Shown here piece after piece: positions 7,442-16,459 of a stretch of DNA of 64,000 bases (position 1 is its first letter; each line of letters begins with the position of its first letter). The DNA is from Actinobaculum sp. oral taxon 183 str. F0552. Lineage in GTDB: Bacteria > Actinomycetota > Actinomycetes > Actinomycetales > Actinomycetaceae. The notes beneath the pieces were generated by a model. That model searched no databases. It was not told the DNA's origin and was given only the letters and a program-made list of their open reading frames with translations. Position numbers and translations under genes: made by a program. The stretch is taken from positions 22,501-86,500 of the forward strand of contig NZ_KE951405.1 of NCBI RefSeq assembly GCF_000466165.1, given 5' to 3'.

Positions 7442-10117
7442 GTGAACAGCTTCGTCGAGGCTGGTCAGCTGCTATCGGAACGCTATCGGCTCACCAGTCT
7501 TTTCCCCGAACAGCTTCCGTACAGCGGGATATCCGTGTGGAGTGCGATCGACACCCTTCTCGGCACGTCCCTCAGGCTCATCATACTCGACCCCGGCGCG
7601 CCGAACACCACCGAAGCCCTCGACTCCGCCCGCCGCAGCTCGCTCATCGACGACCCCCACGTCGTCCGCATCCTGTCCGTCGGGCAGGATGCATCGGCCT
7701 GCTACATCGCCACCGAAGTTCCCCTGGGAACGCCGCTTTCCCATTTCCTCCACGGCACGCCTTTCTCTCCGGAGCAGGCGCACGCGCTGTCCGGCGAGAT
7801 CGCCTCGGCGCTCAACTCGGCCCGCTCTCGCGGCGTCCGCCACCTCCAACTGACGTCCCAGCAGGTGCGCGTCGGGGTCCTCGGCGAGGTCTTCATCGAC
7901 GGCCTGGGGGTCGACGCCGCCTTGGCCGGGATGCACACCGATTCGATGGAGACGGCTCAGGCCGACAGGATCGAGGCCCGTGGGCTGAGCCTCCTCCTCG
8001 CCTGCCTGCTGACCGGCCAGCCGGGGGGCAAGCCCGAAGCCCTGCTCCGCGGCGTCGCCGACAACGACCGGCTTCCCGAACAGCTGCGCAATGTGTGCGC
8101 ACGCGAACTCAAAGGGGTGGGGGCGCTTTCGCCCAGCGACTTCGTCCGGGAGCTCGCCCCCTGGGGCGTCATCTCACCAGGGGCATTCCCGCAGCCCGTC
8201 GGCGGCGCCTCGGCGCCGCCGAGCTCGCAGGGCGCGGCCTCCGGGCCGGCGGGAGCGGCGCCGTCGACTGGACCGGCCCCGCAGAGACCTCCCGCGCACG
8301 ACCCGTCTGCCGGCGGCGCATTCCCAGCGAACGCACCGACTCCGCCGGGAATGCCGGGAGCCGCCGAGCCCGGGGCTCAGCCGCCGGCTCCCGCATGGAA
8401 TCCGGCGGGCGCAGCGACGGGTCATCGCCGCCCGATGGTGGATCCGCTCTCGGAACACGCCATCGCCCCGAGCGGGATGAACCCGGCGTGGGTGGGGCTG
8501 GACCAGTTCGCCGAAGAGCACCCCGAAGCCATCGATCCTTCCGCCACTGCCATCTTCACTCCCGAGGACTTCGAATCCGCGAGCCATCACTACTCGGATC
8601 CTCGTCTGGACGTCGATGCGCCGGGACAGGCCGACGCCCCGAAATACGAGGCCTCCGGTCGCACTCCGCCCTCCGGCCAGGCGTCGACGGGGCCACAGGG
8701 CCGCCCTGAGTCCGCGCTCACTCCGGCGGAGCCAGACTCCGAGCAGAGGCTCGGGGCCGACGACGCCTCGGCCCCGAGCGCCTCCAGCGGCGGCACTGAA
8801 AAGGGCCGCTCCGCGGAGAACGGCACATCCGAACCGGGCGGCGGCCCAGCCCTCGTCGTGCCGGCCGCCGAGCCGTCTGAAGCCGCGGCTGAAACGGGGG
8901 AGGCGAGCACCCGCGAGACGCCCGCCGACAATGTGGCCGAAGGCCGCGACGGCGCGGCCGATGCCCCGGGGGCGTCTGCCGCCGATGACGCAGCGCCCGC
9001 TGCCTCGACATCCCCGACGCCGGATCCCGCCGAAGCCGGTGCATCCCAACCGGCGGACGACGCAGCATCCCCCGCAGCCGGGTCCGACCCGAGGGCCTCG
9101 GAGACCGTCGCGCTCCCGTCGGCGGCCTCCGGCGGCCGTCCGCAAGACGAGCAGGCCGCCCGGTCCGCGGGCGGACCGATGCCCGAATCCATACTCCCCG
9201 CCAGAGCTTCCGGGTCCGCGAGTCCGAACGCCGAGGATGCCGCCGCGGGCACCACCCCGCCAAACGCCATTCCGCCAAGCATCACCCTGCCAAACGCCAT
9301 TCCGCCAGGCGCCGTCCCGCCAACCGGACCGCAGGTCGCCGCCCGCCGGCCGGGCCCGGCCGGCGGAAACCCACCGCCCCCGCCCACACCGGGGGCGCCT
9401 TCCGCCGGCCGGGCGCGCCCCGTGAACGCCGAGGCGAAGAAGCTATACGACCCCTCGAAGGTCGCGGTGATGGGCGCAGCCATCCTCGTCGTCGTCGGCG
9501 CGATATGGAGCCTCCTCACGTTCTGCGCCCCGACGAACGTCCCTCCCGCGAAGCCGGCGGCCGGCGCCCCCACCACCAAGGTCGTCCCGGAGAAGGACAA
9601 GAAGGAGAGCAAGCCCACCGCGACCAAGAAGGGCAAGGAGTCCTCCAAAAAGGAGGATGAGAACTTGCCCTCTCCCCAGGTGGAGAGCGCCACGCTCCTC
9701 AATCCGCAGGCGGCCGACTTCGATCCGTCCAACACCCGTTCGCAAGACAGCCCGCAGACGGTGAAGAACGTGGTCGACGGCAACGCGGCGACCATCTGGC
9801 GCTCCTGGTGGTATTCGAATCCCAACTTCGTCCGCAAGCAGGGCGTCGGCTTGGAGATCAAGCTGAAGGAGAAGGCGAAGGTCTCCTCAGTGGACATACA
9901 GTCCGGCGCCGTCGGCGGCAATGTCCAATGGCGCAACACCAGCGCGGCCGCTCCGAACGCCGGCGACGTCATCGCCGAAAGCAGCATGTCGACTTCGATG
10001 ACCCTCGAATCCGGCAAGCCCATCGCCACGGATACCGTCATCCTCTGGTTCAACCAGCTCCCGAAGAACAAAGCGCGTCAGAACCGCATCGAGATTTCCG
10101 AGATCACAGTGAAATAG
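7442..10117 (+). CDS. Pseudokinase / proline-rich linker / discoidin-like protein (C-terminal half of an MviN-type protein)
   Basis: An 891-residue protein with a GTG start and AGGAAGG ribosome site. Residues 1-240 look like a degenerate Ser/Thr kinase: the family order is kept, but the catalytic lysine, HRD and DFG motifs are replaced (HLQLTSQQ and DGLGVD occupy the last two). Residues 240-660 are a Pro/Ala/Ser/Gly low-complexity linker. One membrane span lies near 675-700 (VAVMGAAILVVVGAIWSLL), then a Lys/Glu patch, then about 150 residues resembling a discoidin/F5-8 type C fold (DGNAATIWRSWWYSN). This is the domain order of the C-terminal half of mycobacterial MviN (Rv3910), whose pseudokinase binds FhaA; the MurJ flippase half is absent here. 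Function is inferred: regulation of peptidoglycan precursor export. Confidence 0.75.
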   Translation: MNSFVEAGQLLSERYRLTSLFPEQLPYSGISVWSAIDTLLGTSLRLIILDPGAPNTTEALDSARRSSLIDDPHVVRILSVGQDASACYIATEVPLGTPLSHFLHGTPFSPEQAHALSGEIASALNSARSRGVRHLQLTSQQVRVGVLGEVFIDGLGVDAALAGMHTDSMETAQADRIEARGLSLLLACLLTGQPGGKPEALLRGVADNDRLPEQLRNVCARELKGVGALSPSDFVRELAPWGVISPGAFPQPVGGASAPPSSQGAASGPAGAAPSTGPAPQRPPAHDPSAGGAFPANAPTPPGMPGAAEPGAQPPAPAWNPAGAATGHRRPMVDPLSEHAIAPSGMNPAWVGLDQFAEEHPEAIDPSATAIFTPEDFESASHHYSDPRLDVDAPGQADAPKYEASGRTPPSGQASTGPQGRPESALTPAEPDSEQRLGADDASAPSASSGGTEKGRSAENGTSEPGGGPALVVPAAEPSEAAAETGEASTRETPADNVAEGRDGAADAPGASAADDAAPAASTSPTPDPAEAGASQPADDAASPAAGSDPRASETVALPSAASGGRPQDEQAARSAGGPMPESILPARASGSASPNAEDAAAGTTPPNAIPPSITLPNAIPPGAVPPTGPQVAARRPGPAGGNPPPPPTPGAPSAGRARPVNAEAKKLYDPSKVAVMGAAILVVVGAIWSLLTFCAPTNVPPAKPAAGAPTTKVVPEKDKKESKPTATKKGKESSKKEDENLPSPQVESATLLNPQAADFDPSNTRSQDSPQTVKNVVDGNAATIWRSWWYSNPNFVRKQGVGLEIKLKEKAKVSSVDIQSGAVGGNVQWRNTSAAAPNAGDVIAESSMSTSMTLESGKPIATDTVILWFNQLPKNKARQNRIEISEITVK
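9259..9307 (+). repeat. 19-bp direct repeat in the Pro-rich linker
   Basis: The 19-mer GCCAAACGCCATTCCGCCA occurs at 9259-9277 and again at 9289-9307, exactly 30 bp apart and in frame. It encodes repeated PNAIPP units in the linker of the pseudokinase protein. Such a repeat is a likely site of length variation. Confidence 0.9.
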
Positions 10118-10434
10118 GAGGCCTGAGCCAGCTTCCGGGTCAGTCGCCGCGTTGGCTCGAACGCTGGCCTGACTCGGAATCGGCCGACATCACGAATTCG
10201 ACAAGGGAAACCTTCCCGAGAGGTCGCTTTCATGCAGCCTCTCAGTCGCCTTGATGCGTGGTGCAGTCGCACCCGCGGAACGCCGATTCTCGATGTCCAA
10301 CCGGGTCGCCTCCGGGCATTCGACGACGGCGCCGCCGCCCGTCCGCGGAGCACCGCCGCCGGGAATACTCACGGACGTGGAAAGCGTTCACTCGGAGCAC
10401 TGCCGCGCCCCGCGGCCCGGATGAAAGGCCCACA
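10118..10434 (+). other. Intergenic region upstream of trxB
   Basis: This 317-bp gap separates the pseudokinase gene from trxB. I see no convincing coding sequence, RNA gene or T-tailed terminator. In mycobacteria a sigma-factor gene (sigM) lies here; no such gene is present. A GAAAGG ribosome site sits at its right end for trxB. Confidence 0.5.
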
Positions 10435-11373
10435 ATGACTGAAACTGAGAACATCCGCGACGTCGTCATCGTCGGTTCAGGCCCGGCGGGGTGGACTGCG
10501 GCGATCTACTCGGCCCGCGCTGGATTCGAACCCCTCGTTCTGGCAGGGACGCTGGAGGCCGGCGGCGCGCTCATGACGACCACGGAGGTCGAGAACTTCC
10601 CCGGCTGGCCCGAGGGCGTCCTCGGTCCCGACCTCATGGAGAGGCTTCAAACTCAGGCGGAGCGCTTCGGCGCGCAAGTCGAATACGAAGACGCCGTCGA
10701 GCTCGAACTGGACGGCGAGGTCAAGACGATCACCACCGAGTCGGGCGTGTACCGAGCCCGCGTGGTGATCCTGGCACTCGGTTCGGCCTACAGGAAGCTC
10801 AGATTGGACCGCGAGGCCGAATTCAGCGGAAAGGGCGTCTCGTACTGCGCCACCTGCGACGGCTTCTTCTTCAAGGGCAAGGAAATCGCCGTCGTGGGAG
10901 GCGGGGATTCGGCCGTCACCGAGGCCCTGTTCCTGGCCCGCTTCGGTTCGACTGTGCACGTCATCCATCGCCGCGGCGAACTGCGCGCCTCCAAGGTGAT
11001 GGCCGACCGCCTCCTGGCCGAGCCGAACGTCGAGGTCCACTGGAACAAGGTCGTCACCGCGCTCCACGGCGAGGCGACCCTCGAGTCGGCGACTCTGACG
11101 GACACCGTCACGGGAGAGACTTCGACCCTTCCCGTGTCGGGACTGTTCGTCGCCATCGGCCACGATCCGCGCTCGGCCATCGTGCGCGGGGAGGTCGCGG
11201 TCGACGACGCGGGTTACATCCTCGTCGACGAGCCTTCGACCCGAACGAATGCACCCGGCGTCTTCGCTGCGGGCGACGTGGTCGATCACACGTACCGCCA
11301 AGCCGTCACCGCCGCCGGTTCGGGCTGCCGGGCCGCACTCGACGCGCAGTCCTACCTGGAGGGCCTGGCCTGA
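10435..11373 (+). CDS. trxB: Thioredoxin-disulfide reductase
   Basis: A 312-residue flavoprotein of standard length that reduces thioredoxin with NADPH. Visible are the FAD-binding GSGPAG at residues 14-19, the redox pair CATC at 138-141, the NADPH-binding GGGDSA near 155-160 with HRR after the next strand, and the C-terminal FAD motif GVFAAGDV. The start ATG 10435 has GAAAGG in front; an upstream in-frame extension is arginine-rich and not part of the family. A thioredoxin gene normally follows directly; here a methyltransferase/nuclease pair intervenes before a degenerate thioredoxin-like gene. Confidence 0.96.
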   Translation: MTETENIRDVVIVGSGPAGWTAAIYSARAGFEPLVLAGTLEAGGALMTTTEVENFPGWPEGVLGPDLMERLQTQAERFGAQVEYEDAVELELDGEVKTITTESGVYRARVVILALGSAYRKLRLDREAEFSGKGVSYCATCDGFFFKGKEIAVVGGGDSAVTEALFLARFGSTVHVIHRRGELRASKVMADRLLAEPNVEVHWNKVVTALHGEATLESATLTDTVTGETSTLPVSGLFVAIGHDPRSAIVRGEVAVDDAGYILVDEPSTRTNAPGVFAAGDVVDHTYRQAVTAAGSGCRAALDAQSYLEGLA

Positions 11374-11485
11374 GAAGCGACGCTCGCGATACGGCAGCGT
11401 CGTCGTCCATGGCTCGATCGGCTCGCCATGCGCGGACGAGGCCGCAGTCACGGAAATCGTCGGAGGCCGGTAGGATCATATCGAC

Positions 11486-13132
11486 ATGACCGAAGCACCC
11501 GTGGCGGACGACACCCCTTTGCGCAAGGCGAGGGGCGCGTTCTTCACCCCCGCGCCGATAGCCGAGTTCATCACAGCCTGGGCGATCCGTTCGGCTGCGG
11601 ACCGCGTGCTCGACCCGTCGTGCGGCGATGCGGCCTTCCTGGTTCCCGCGATCGAACGCCTGCGGAGCCTGGGGGCCGCCCGCCCGTCGGCGGAGGGTGT
11701 GGAGATCGACGGGCCGACGGCGTATGAGGCCCGGAACAGGGTGGCCGCCGCCGGAGGAACGGCGGGCATCCGGGTCAGCGATTTCTTCGACGTGGAGCCG
11801 GTGCGTGAGTGCGAGGCCGTCATCGGGAATCCGCCGTACATCCGCTACCAGGGGTTCAAGGGAGCTATGCGGGCGGCCGCGCGGTTGGCGGCACTTCAGG
11901 CGGGCGTGTCGATCTCCGCTCTGGCGTCCAGTTGGGCGCCCTTCGTCATCCACGCTTCGCAGTTCCTGGTGCCGGGCGGGCGTCTGGGATTCGTCCTGCC
12001 GGCGGAGCTGTTGAGCGTCAACTATGCGGCGCCCGTCCGCCGGTTCCTCTTTGAGAATTTCGGGTCGCTCGAACTCGTGCTGTTCGAACGGCAGGTCTTC
12101 GCCCAGGCCGAAGCCGACGTCGTCCTCCTCCTGGCGGAAGGCTTCGGGTCGTCGACGGGCACGGCCACCATCCGCCAAGTTCCCGGTGAACGGGACCTGG
12201 TCTCGCCGGATGCGGGGCTCCGCTGGCGTCCAGCCGATCCGGGAGGGAAATGGACCACCGTTCTCGTGCCGGCCGCGGCGGCGGAGGTGTCGGCGCGGCT
12301 CATCGACTCCGGCGGTTTTGCGCGGCTGGATTCGTGGGGGAGCACCCGGCTGGGAACGGTCACCGGCAACAACCGCTATTTCACTCTGTCGCCCGCCCGC
12401 GCAGGCGAATTGGGGCTCGGCGGGCGCGATCTCGTCCCCGTCAGCCCCGCGGGAAGCGCCCATCTTCGCGGTCTCGAGTTATCCGGGGAACGGTTCCTCT
12501 CCCTCGGGGCACAGGGGGAGAGCACTTGGCTGTTCCGTCCGGACGAACCCCTGTCGCGCGCCGCCGCGGCGTATGTCAGAACCGGCCACGACGCCGGAGT
12601 CGACCAAGCTTACAAATGTCGCGTGCGCACGCCCTGGTACCGGGTTCCCCTCCTCGACGCGCCTGACCTCTTCCTGACGTGCATGAACGCGGACACTCCA
12701 CGCCTGGCGGCCAATGCGGCGGGTGTCCATCATCTCAATTCGGTGCACGGGGTGTATCTCGACGAGCGCGTCCGCCTCCTCGGGCGCGAACTGCTTCCCC
12801 TGGCAAGCCTCAACTCGGTGACACTCCTGAGCGCTGAGATGTCCGGACGCAGCTACGGCGGCGGGATCCTCAAGCTCGAACCCGGCGAAGCGGCGAGCTG
12901 GGCGATGCCGTCGTGCGGCCTAGTCGCCGATCGGGCGGATGCGCTGCGGGCAATCCGCAGCGAGGTCTCCCACGCATTGGCGAAGGGCGAGCTCCTCGGC
13001 GCCGTGCATCTCGTCGACGGAATCCTCCTCTCGGACTCCGGCATGCTCACCGATGCGGAGCTCGCCACAGTCCGCGACGCCTGGTCGTCCATGTCCGCTC
13101 GCCGAGCCCGCAGGGGACGTCGGCATGGCTAG
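11486..13132 (+). CDS. DNA adenine-N6 methyltransferase (TaqI-like, gamma class)
   Basis: A 548-residue enzyme. The AdoMet-binding motif VLDPSCGDAAFL lies at residues 41-52, preceded by the characteristic RKARGAFFTP (motif X) at 13-22. The catalytic NPPY tetrapeptide is at 115-118. This order (X, I, IV, then a large C-terminal target-recognition region) is that of TaqI-like gamma-class methyltransferases, which methylate adenine in duplex DNA and usually act in type II restriction-modification systems. It begins 112 bp after trxB and overlaps the next gene by 8 bp, so the two are probably made together. Specificity cannot be read from sequence. An orphan regulatory role is possible if the partner is not a nuclease. 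Confidence 0.85.
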   Translation: MTEAPVADDTPLRKARGAFFTPAPIAEFITAWAIRSAADRVLDPSCGDAAFLVPAIERLRSLGAARPSAEGVEIDGPTAYEARNRVAAAGGTAGIRVSDFFDVEPVRECEAVIGNPPYIRYQGFKGAMRAAARLAALQAGVSISALASSWAPFVIHASQFLVPGGRLGFVLPAELLSVNYAAPVRRFLFENFGSLELVLFERQVFAQAEADVVLLLAEGFGSSTGTATIRQVPGERDLVSPDAGLRWRPADPGGKWTTVLVPAAAAEVSARLIDSGGFARLDSWGSTRLGTVTGNNRYFTLSPARAGELGLGGRDLVPVSPAGSAHLRGLELSGERFLSLGAQGESTWLFRPDEPLSRAAAAYVRTGHDAGVDQAYKCRVRTPWYRVPLLDAPDLFLTCMNADTPRLAANAAGVHHLNSVHGVYLDERVRLLGRELLPLASLNSVTLLSAEMSGRSYGGGILKLEPGEAASWAMPSCGLVADRADALRAIRSEVSHALAKGELLGAVHLVDGILLSDSGMLTDAELATVRDAWSSMSARRARRGRRHG

Positions 13133-14177
13133 GGACACACCGTTGGAGACCGCACCCGATCAGCTTCCCTCGCCGGAGCCCTACACAGCGCCTTCCTCCC
13201 ATCCGGCGTCTCCGGCACACCCGCCGCTGTCGCGTTCTTCCGACCGGTCACGCGGATGGCTTCTGTTCGACGCCATCGTCGACCGCGCTTCGCAGACGAC
13301 CACATCGCCATGGGTCCGAGACGACGGCAGGCTCGTCTACCGGCCCGACTTCGCCACGCTCGAACTCCTGCTGGGCGTCCCCCTTCGCCTGGGCGCGCCG
13401 ACCACGTCGGGCGTGCCCGCATTGGCCCTGGACGTGTGGCTGGTCTACGAACTCCATCGTGCGGGCTTCGCCTCCGACGTCGTCTGGCCTCGCCCCTCCG
13501 AACCGAGGATTCTGCCGGGTCCGATCGCCGAGCTTGTCAAGTCGCTCCCCAAACGCGAATCCGAAGAGCTTCGGAGGCGTCTGGAAACGTCGAAGTCCTT
13601 GAGGAGCGCCGCACCTTCCGAGGCCCGCATCCTCGGCAAGAACTACGAGAAACAGGTGGATGTGCTGATGTCGCATTGGTCCACCGGGCCAGAGCTCATG
13701 ATCTCCACTAAGCGCATGGATTCGAGCTTCGGCAAGAATGCGCCGAATCGCATCGAGGAAGCCTACGGCGACGCGAAGAACCTCCGCCTGCGCCATCCGC
13801 TGGCAGCGATCGGCTTCTTCTTCGGCATCCGTTCGACGGTCTTCTCACAAGCCCCGATGACGGCCGAATGGATCGTTGACCTCATGCAGAAGCTCAGTCG
13901 CGAGGACGACGCCTACGGTGCGACATGCCTTCTGCCTATGGAATACTCCGAATATGAAGGGGGCGCCGATCACGACGATGCAGGCGATCAGCCCGTCGAA
14001 GCCGTCCTCGAGCATCTGCCCGCAGTGACCGTGCGGGAAGACCTGGTCCCTGAGAACGTGCGCACGTCGGTTTTCCTCGGCCGAATGATCCAGCAGGTAC
14101 TCTCAGCCACTCCGGTCACCCACCATGTGACCGTGCGAGAACGGATCAAGTCGGCGTCGCGGAAAGAGAAGTCGTAG
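13125..14177 (+). CDS. Probable restriction endonuclease partner of the methyltransferase
   Basis: A 350-residue protein that I do not recognise as a named family. It starts at ATG 13125 inside the end of the methyltransferase gene, and its N-terminal 40 residues are Pro/Ser-rich. The most conserved-looking part is residues 170-225: GKNYEKQVDVLM, then PELMISTKRM, then SSFGKN and a long helix. The Asp179, Glu190 and Lys196 arrangement resembles a PD-(D/E)xK nuclease core, with an unusual S-T-K in place of the E-x-K. Coupling to an adenine methyltransferase makes a type II restriction enzyme the leading guess. This rests on context and a weak motif, not on homology. Confidence 0.5.
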   Translation: MARDTPLETAPDQLPSPEPYTAPSSHPASPAHPPLSRSSDRSRGWLLFDAIVDRASQTTTSPWVRDDGRLVYRPDFATLELLLGVPLRLGAPTTSGVPALALDVWLVYELHRAGFASDVVWPRPSEPRILPGPIAELVKSLPKRESEELRRRLETSKSLRSAAPSEARILGKNYEKQVDVLMSHWSTGPELMISTKRMDSSFGKNAPNRIEEAYGDAKNLRLRHPLAAIGFFFGIRSTVFSQAPMTAEWIVDLMQKLSREDDAYGATCLLPMEYSEYEGGADHDDAGDQPVEAVLEHLPAVTVREDLVPENVRTSVFLGRMIQQVLSATPVTHHVTVRERIKSASRKEKS

Positions 14178-14179
14178 GG

Positions 14180-14767
14180 ATGGCCGATTCCGGAGAGTCT
14201 CGACGCCCCGCGTACGTTCTCGTCTTCGTCTCGGCACGCTGGTGCCAGATTTCCGCACCCATGAGGGTCATCGCCGGCGAGATACTGCGGGACTTGGCGG
14301 GACGCGACTTCGCGATCCGCGGCCTCGAAATCGACATCGACGAAGCCGAAGCCGCTCTCGCAGACCAGGCGTTCGACCGCCTCCGGCCTACTGGAGGTTC
14401 CTCAGCGGACCGGCCCCCGCATGGCCTCTTCGATCGACCCGCCTCTGCGACTTCCGGTTCGCACCAGGCAGTCTCGGCCGGCCTCGACCCGGTCGTCACC
14501 GCAGGGTTCGTCGATTCGATCGACTTCATTCCCATGCTCGTCCTCCTCCGCGAGGGAGGAACCGCCTCCGATCGCATGGCAACGGCCGCCGAAGGAACCG
14601 CGCCTGCCGCCGAAGCAGTGCACGACAGCACTGCCGTATCCATCGACACCGCCGCGTCCACCGGCGATGCCTCTTCGTTCCGCGAACTCGCCAGATTCGC
14701 CGGGCAACTGCCCAAGCTGCACATCCGTGCGGCTCTGCTCGCCGCACTCGCCGACGGCGTGTCTTAG
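14180..14767 (+). CDS. Monothiol thioredoxin-like protein
   Basis: A 195-residue protein whose first half follows the thioredoxin fold: strand VLVFVSARW, active-site loop WCQIS (residues 21-25), helix, strand with EIDIDE, and a cis-proline-type segment FIPMLVLL near 115-122. The classical WCGPC is replaced, leaving only Cys22. About 40 extra residues lie between the third strand and the cis-Pro strand, and another Ala/Ser/Thr-rich segment precedes the last helix. It follows the nuclease-like gene after 2 bp. In actinobacteria trxB is normally followed by a thioredoxin, so this is probably the displaced and altered partner. It cannot act as a standard dithiol reductase. Confidence 0.6.
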   Translation: MADSGESRRPAYVLVFVSARWCQISAPMRVIAGEILRDLAGRDFAIRGLEIDIDEAEAALADQAFDRLRPTGGSSADRPPHGLFDRPASATSGSHQAVSAGLDPVVTAGFVDSIDFIPMLVLLREGGTASDRMATAAEGTAPAAEAVHDSTAVSIDTAASTGDASSFRELARFAGQLPKLHIRAALLAALADGVS

Positions 14768-15054
14768 AACGGCGCATCTCAGTCCTACAGCTCTTGGCCG
14801 GTCAAAAGCCGCCCCGTGAACGGAGAACCATAGTCTGTCCTGTGAACGGAGTCCTCGTGGTTCGGCGTCATCCTGGCCGAGGCACCTGAGTTCCCCGGCC
14901 GAAGGCCCCCGAGTTCGTCTTCTTCCCAGCACGCGCCCATGACCGGAGCCGAGGCGTGGCACACTTGAGTGTGGCCGCTGCCGCGAGCCGTCCAGTGGGA
15001 TGCGCAACCGGCTCCGTCCCACCGAAACCGAATGCAGGAATGAAGGAGAGCGCG
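14768..15054 (+). other. Intergenic region upstream of the aminotransferase
   Basis: In this 287-bp gap the 9-mer TGAACGGAG occurs twice about 30 bp apart (near 14816 and 14842), and a dyad CACACT-TG-AGTGTG lies at 14960-14973, about 80 bp before the aminotransferase start, where an operator could sit. No gene is visible. Confidence 0.4.
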
Positions 15055-16374
15055 ATGAGCGAACAACAGCGAGGCACGACCAGCACGACCCGTGCCGCTG
15101 CGGCCGGTACGCGCCTGGATCCTTGGTACAACACGTATGCGGATCGCGCTCTGGGAATGCGCCAGTCGGAGGTGCGTTCGCTTTTCGCCGTCGCCAATAG
15201 ACCGGAAGTCGTCTCCTTGGCCGGAGGGATGCCCAATATCGAGGGGCTGCCGCTCGAGTTCCTCGCGGAGATGAGCGCACGTCTTCTGCGCGACCGAGGA
15301 ACGTCGATCCTCCAATACGGCTCGGGGCAGGGCAACGCCGAATTGCGGGAGATGATCGCCGAGGTCATGCGGCCCGACGGCGTACGCGGCCATCCCGACG
15401 ACATCACCGTCACCACCGGTTCGCAGCAGGCCCTCGACCTCATCTCCCAGGTCTTCGTCAACCCAGGCGACGTCGTCCTGGCCGAAGCCCCCTCGTACGT
15501 CGGCGCATTGGGGACCTTCCGGGCCTACCAGGCTAACGTCGTCCATGTGCCGATGGACGGCGACGGGCTCATTCCCGAAGAGCTCGAAGCGACGATCGAA
15601 CACCTAGAAGGTGAGGGAAAACCAGTCAAATTCCTCTACACGATCCCCAACTTCCACAACCCCGCCGGGGTCTGCCTGTCTGCCGAACGTCGACGCCGGA
15701 TCGTGAAGATCTGCTCGCGTCACCACATCCTCATCGTCGAGGACAACCCTTACGGTCTCCTCGGCTTCGACGGCGATCCCATCCCCGCCATCCAGTCCTT
15801 CAACCCCGACGGCGTCGTCTACCTCGGCTCGTTCTCCAAAACCTTCGCGCCGGGCTACCGCGTCGGCTGGGCGCTCGCACCGGCTGCGGTGACAGCCCGT
15901 CTGATTCTGGCCAACGAGAATGCGCTCCTCTGTCCGTCCACCTTCGCACAGCTGTCGATCAACGAGTATCTGCGCACATACGACTGGTACCAGCAAGTCA
16001 AGGAATACCGTGAAATGTATCGCGAGCGCGGTCGCGCGATGCAAGCCGCCTTAGAGGAATTCCTGCCGATGTGCACGTGGAACGCACCCGAAGGCGGCTT
16101 CTACACCTGGGTCAAGCTGCCGGAGGGACTCGATGCGCACGCCATGCTTCCGCGCGCGGTGACGAATCTCGTCGCCTACGTCTCCGGGACCGCCTTCTAC
16201 GCCGACGGTCAAGGCCGCGACCACATGCGCTTGTCGTTCTGCTATCCGACGCCCGAACGCATCCGCGAGGGCGTGCGCCGCCTGTCGACGGTCGTGGCTG
16301 GCGAAGCCGAGCTCGTCGCGATGTTCGGCGTCCAGAACCGCGAGCACCCCCGGGGGAAGTTCAGTCAAATGTGA
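15055..16374 (+). CDS. PLP-dependent aminotransferase (fold type I, 2-aminoadipate/MocR-like group)
   Basis: A 439-residue aminotransferase. The start ATG 15055 has AAGGAGAG 10 bp upstream. Family marks include SLAGGMPN near 54-61, QYGSGQGNAELR near 87-98, IPNFHNPAG near 198-206, the VEDNPYG segment near 228-234 carrying the PLP-ring aspartate, and the Schiff-base lysine in GSFSKTFAPG (Lys262). It resembles the LysN/2-aminoadipate and MocR aminotransferase domain group without the GntR domain. The amino-acid substrate is unknown. The D-Ala-D-Ala-ligase-like gene follows after 85 bp, a pairing that may point to amino-acid supply for the cell wall. Confidence 0.85.
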   Translation: MSEQQRGTTSTTRAAAAGTRLDPWYNTYADRALGMRQSEVRSLFAVANRPEVVSLAGGMPNIEGLPLEFLAEMSARLLRDRGTSILQYGSGQGNAELREMIAEVMRPDGVRGHPDDITVTTGSQQALDLISQVFVNPGDVVLAEAPSYVGALGTFRAYQANVVHVPMDGDGLIPEELEATIEHLEGEGKPVKFLYTIPNFHNPAGVCLSAERRRRIVKICSRHHILIVEDNPYGLLGFDGDPIPAIQSFNPDGVVYLGSFSKTFAPGYRVGWALAPAAVTARLILANENALLCPSTFAQLSINEYLRTYDWYQQVKEYREMYRERGRAMQAALEEFLPMCTWNAPEGGFYTWVKLPEGLDAHAMLPRAVTNLVAYVSGTAFYADGQGRDHMRLSFCYPTPERIREGVRRLSTVVAGEAELVAMFGVQNREHPRGKFSQM

Positions 16375-16404
16375 GGAGACCGCAACCGGACTCCTCACCG
16401 CCCG

Positions 16405-16410
16405 TATAAT
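16405..16410 (+). promoter_or_regulatory. Candidate -10 element for the ligase gene
   Basis: A perfect TATAAT lies 49 bp before the chosen start codon. The -35 region 17 bp upstream (GCAACC) is weak, so this is a tentative promoter. Confidence 0.35.
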
Positions 16411-16459
16411 GTCTACCGTTCGTCCTGGTGATCCAGTCCGTCGACTCGGGAGGCTGTCC

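Noticed and set aside
7360..8709. 449-codon overlapping plus-strand frame at the pseudokinase start
   Set aside because: Arg/Pro-rich out-of-frame reading of the same DNA; the frame from GTG 7442 has the proper ribosome site and domains.
8590..10071. 493-codon antisense frame over the pseudokinase gene
   Set aside because: Low-complexity Ala/Gly/Pro composition mirroring the repetitive linker on the other strand; no ribosome site or domain.
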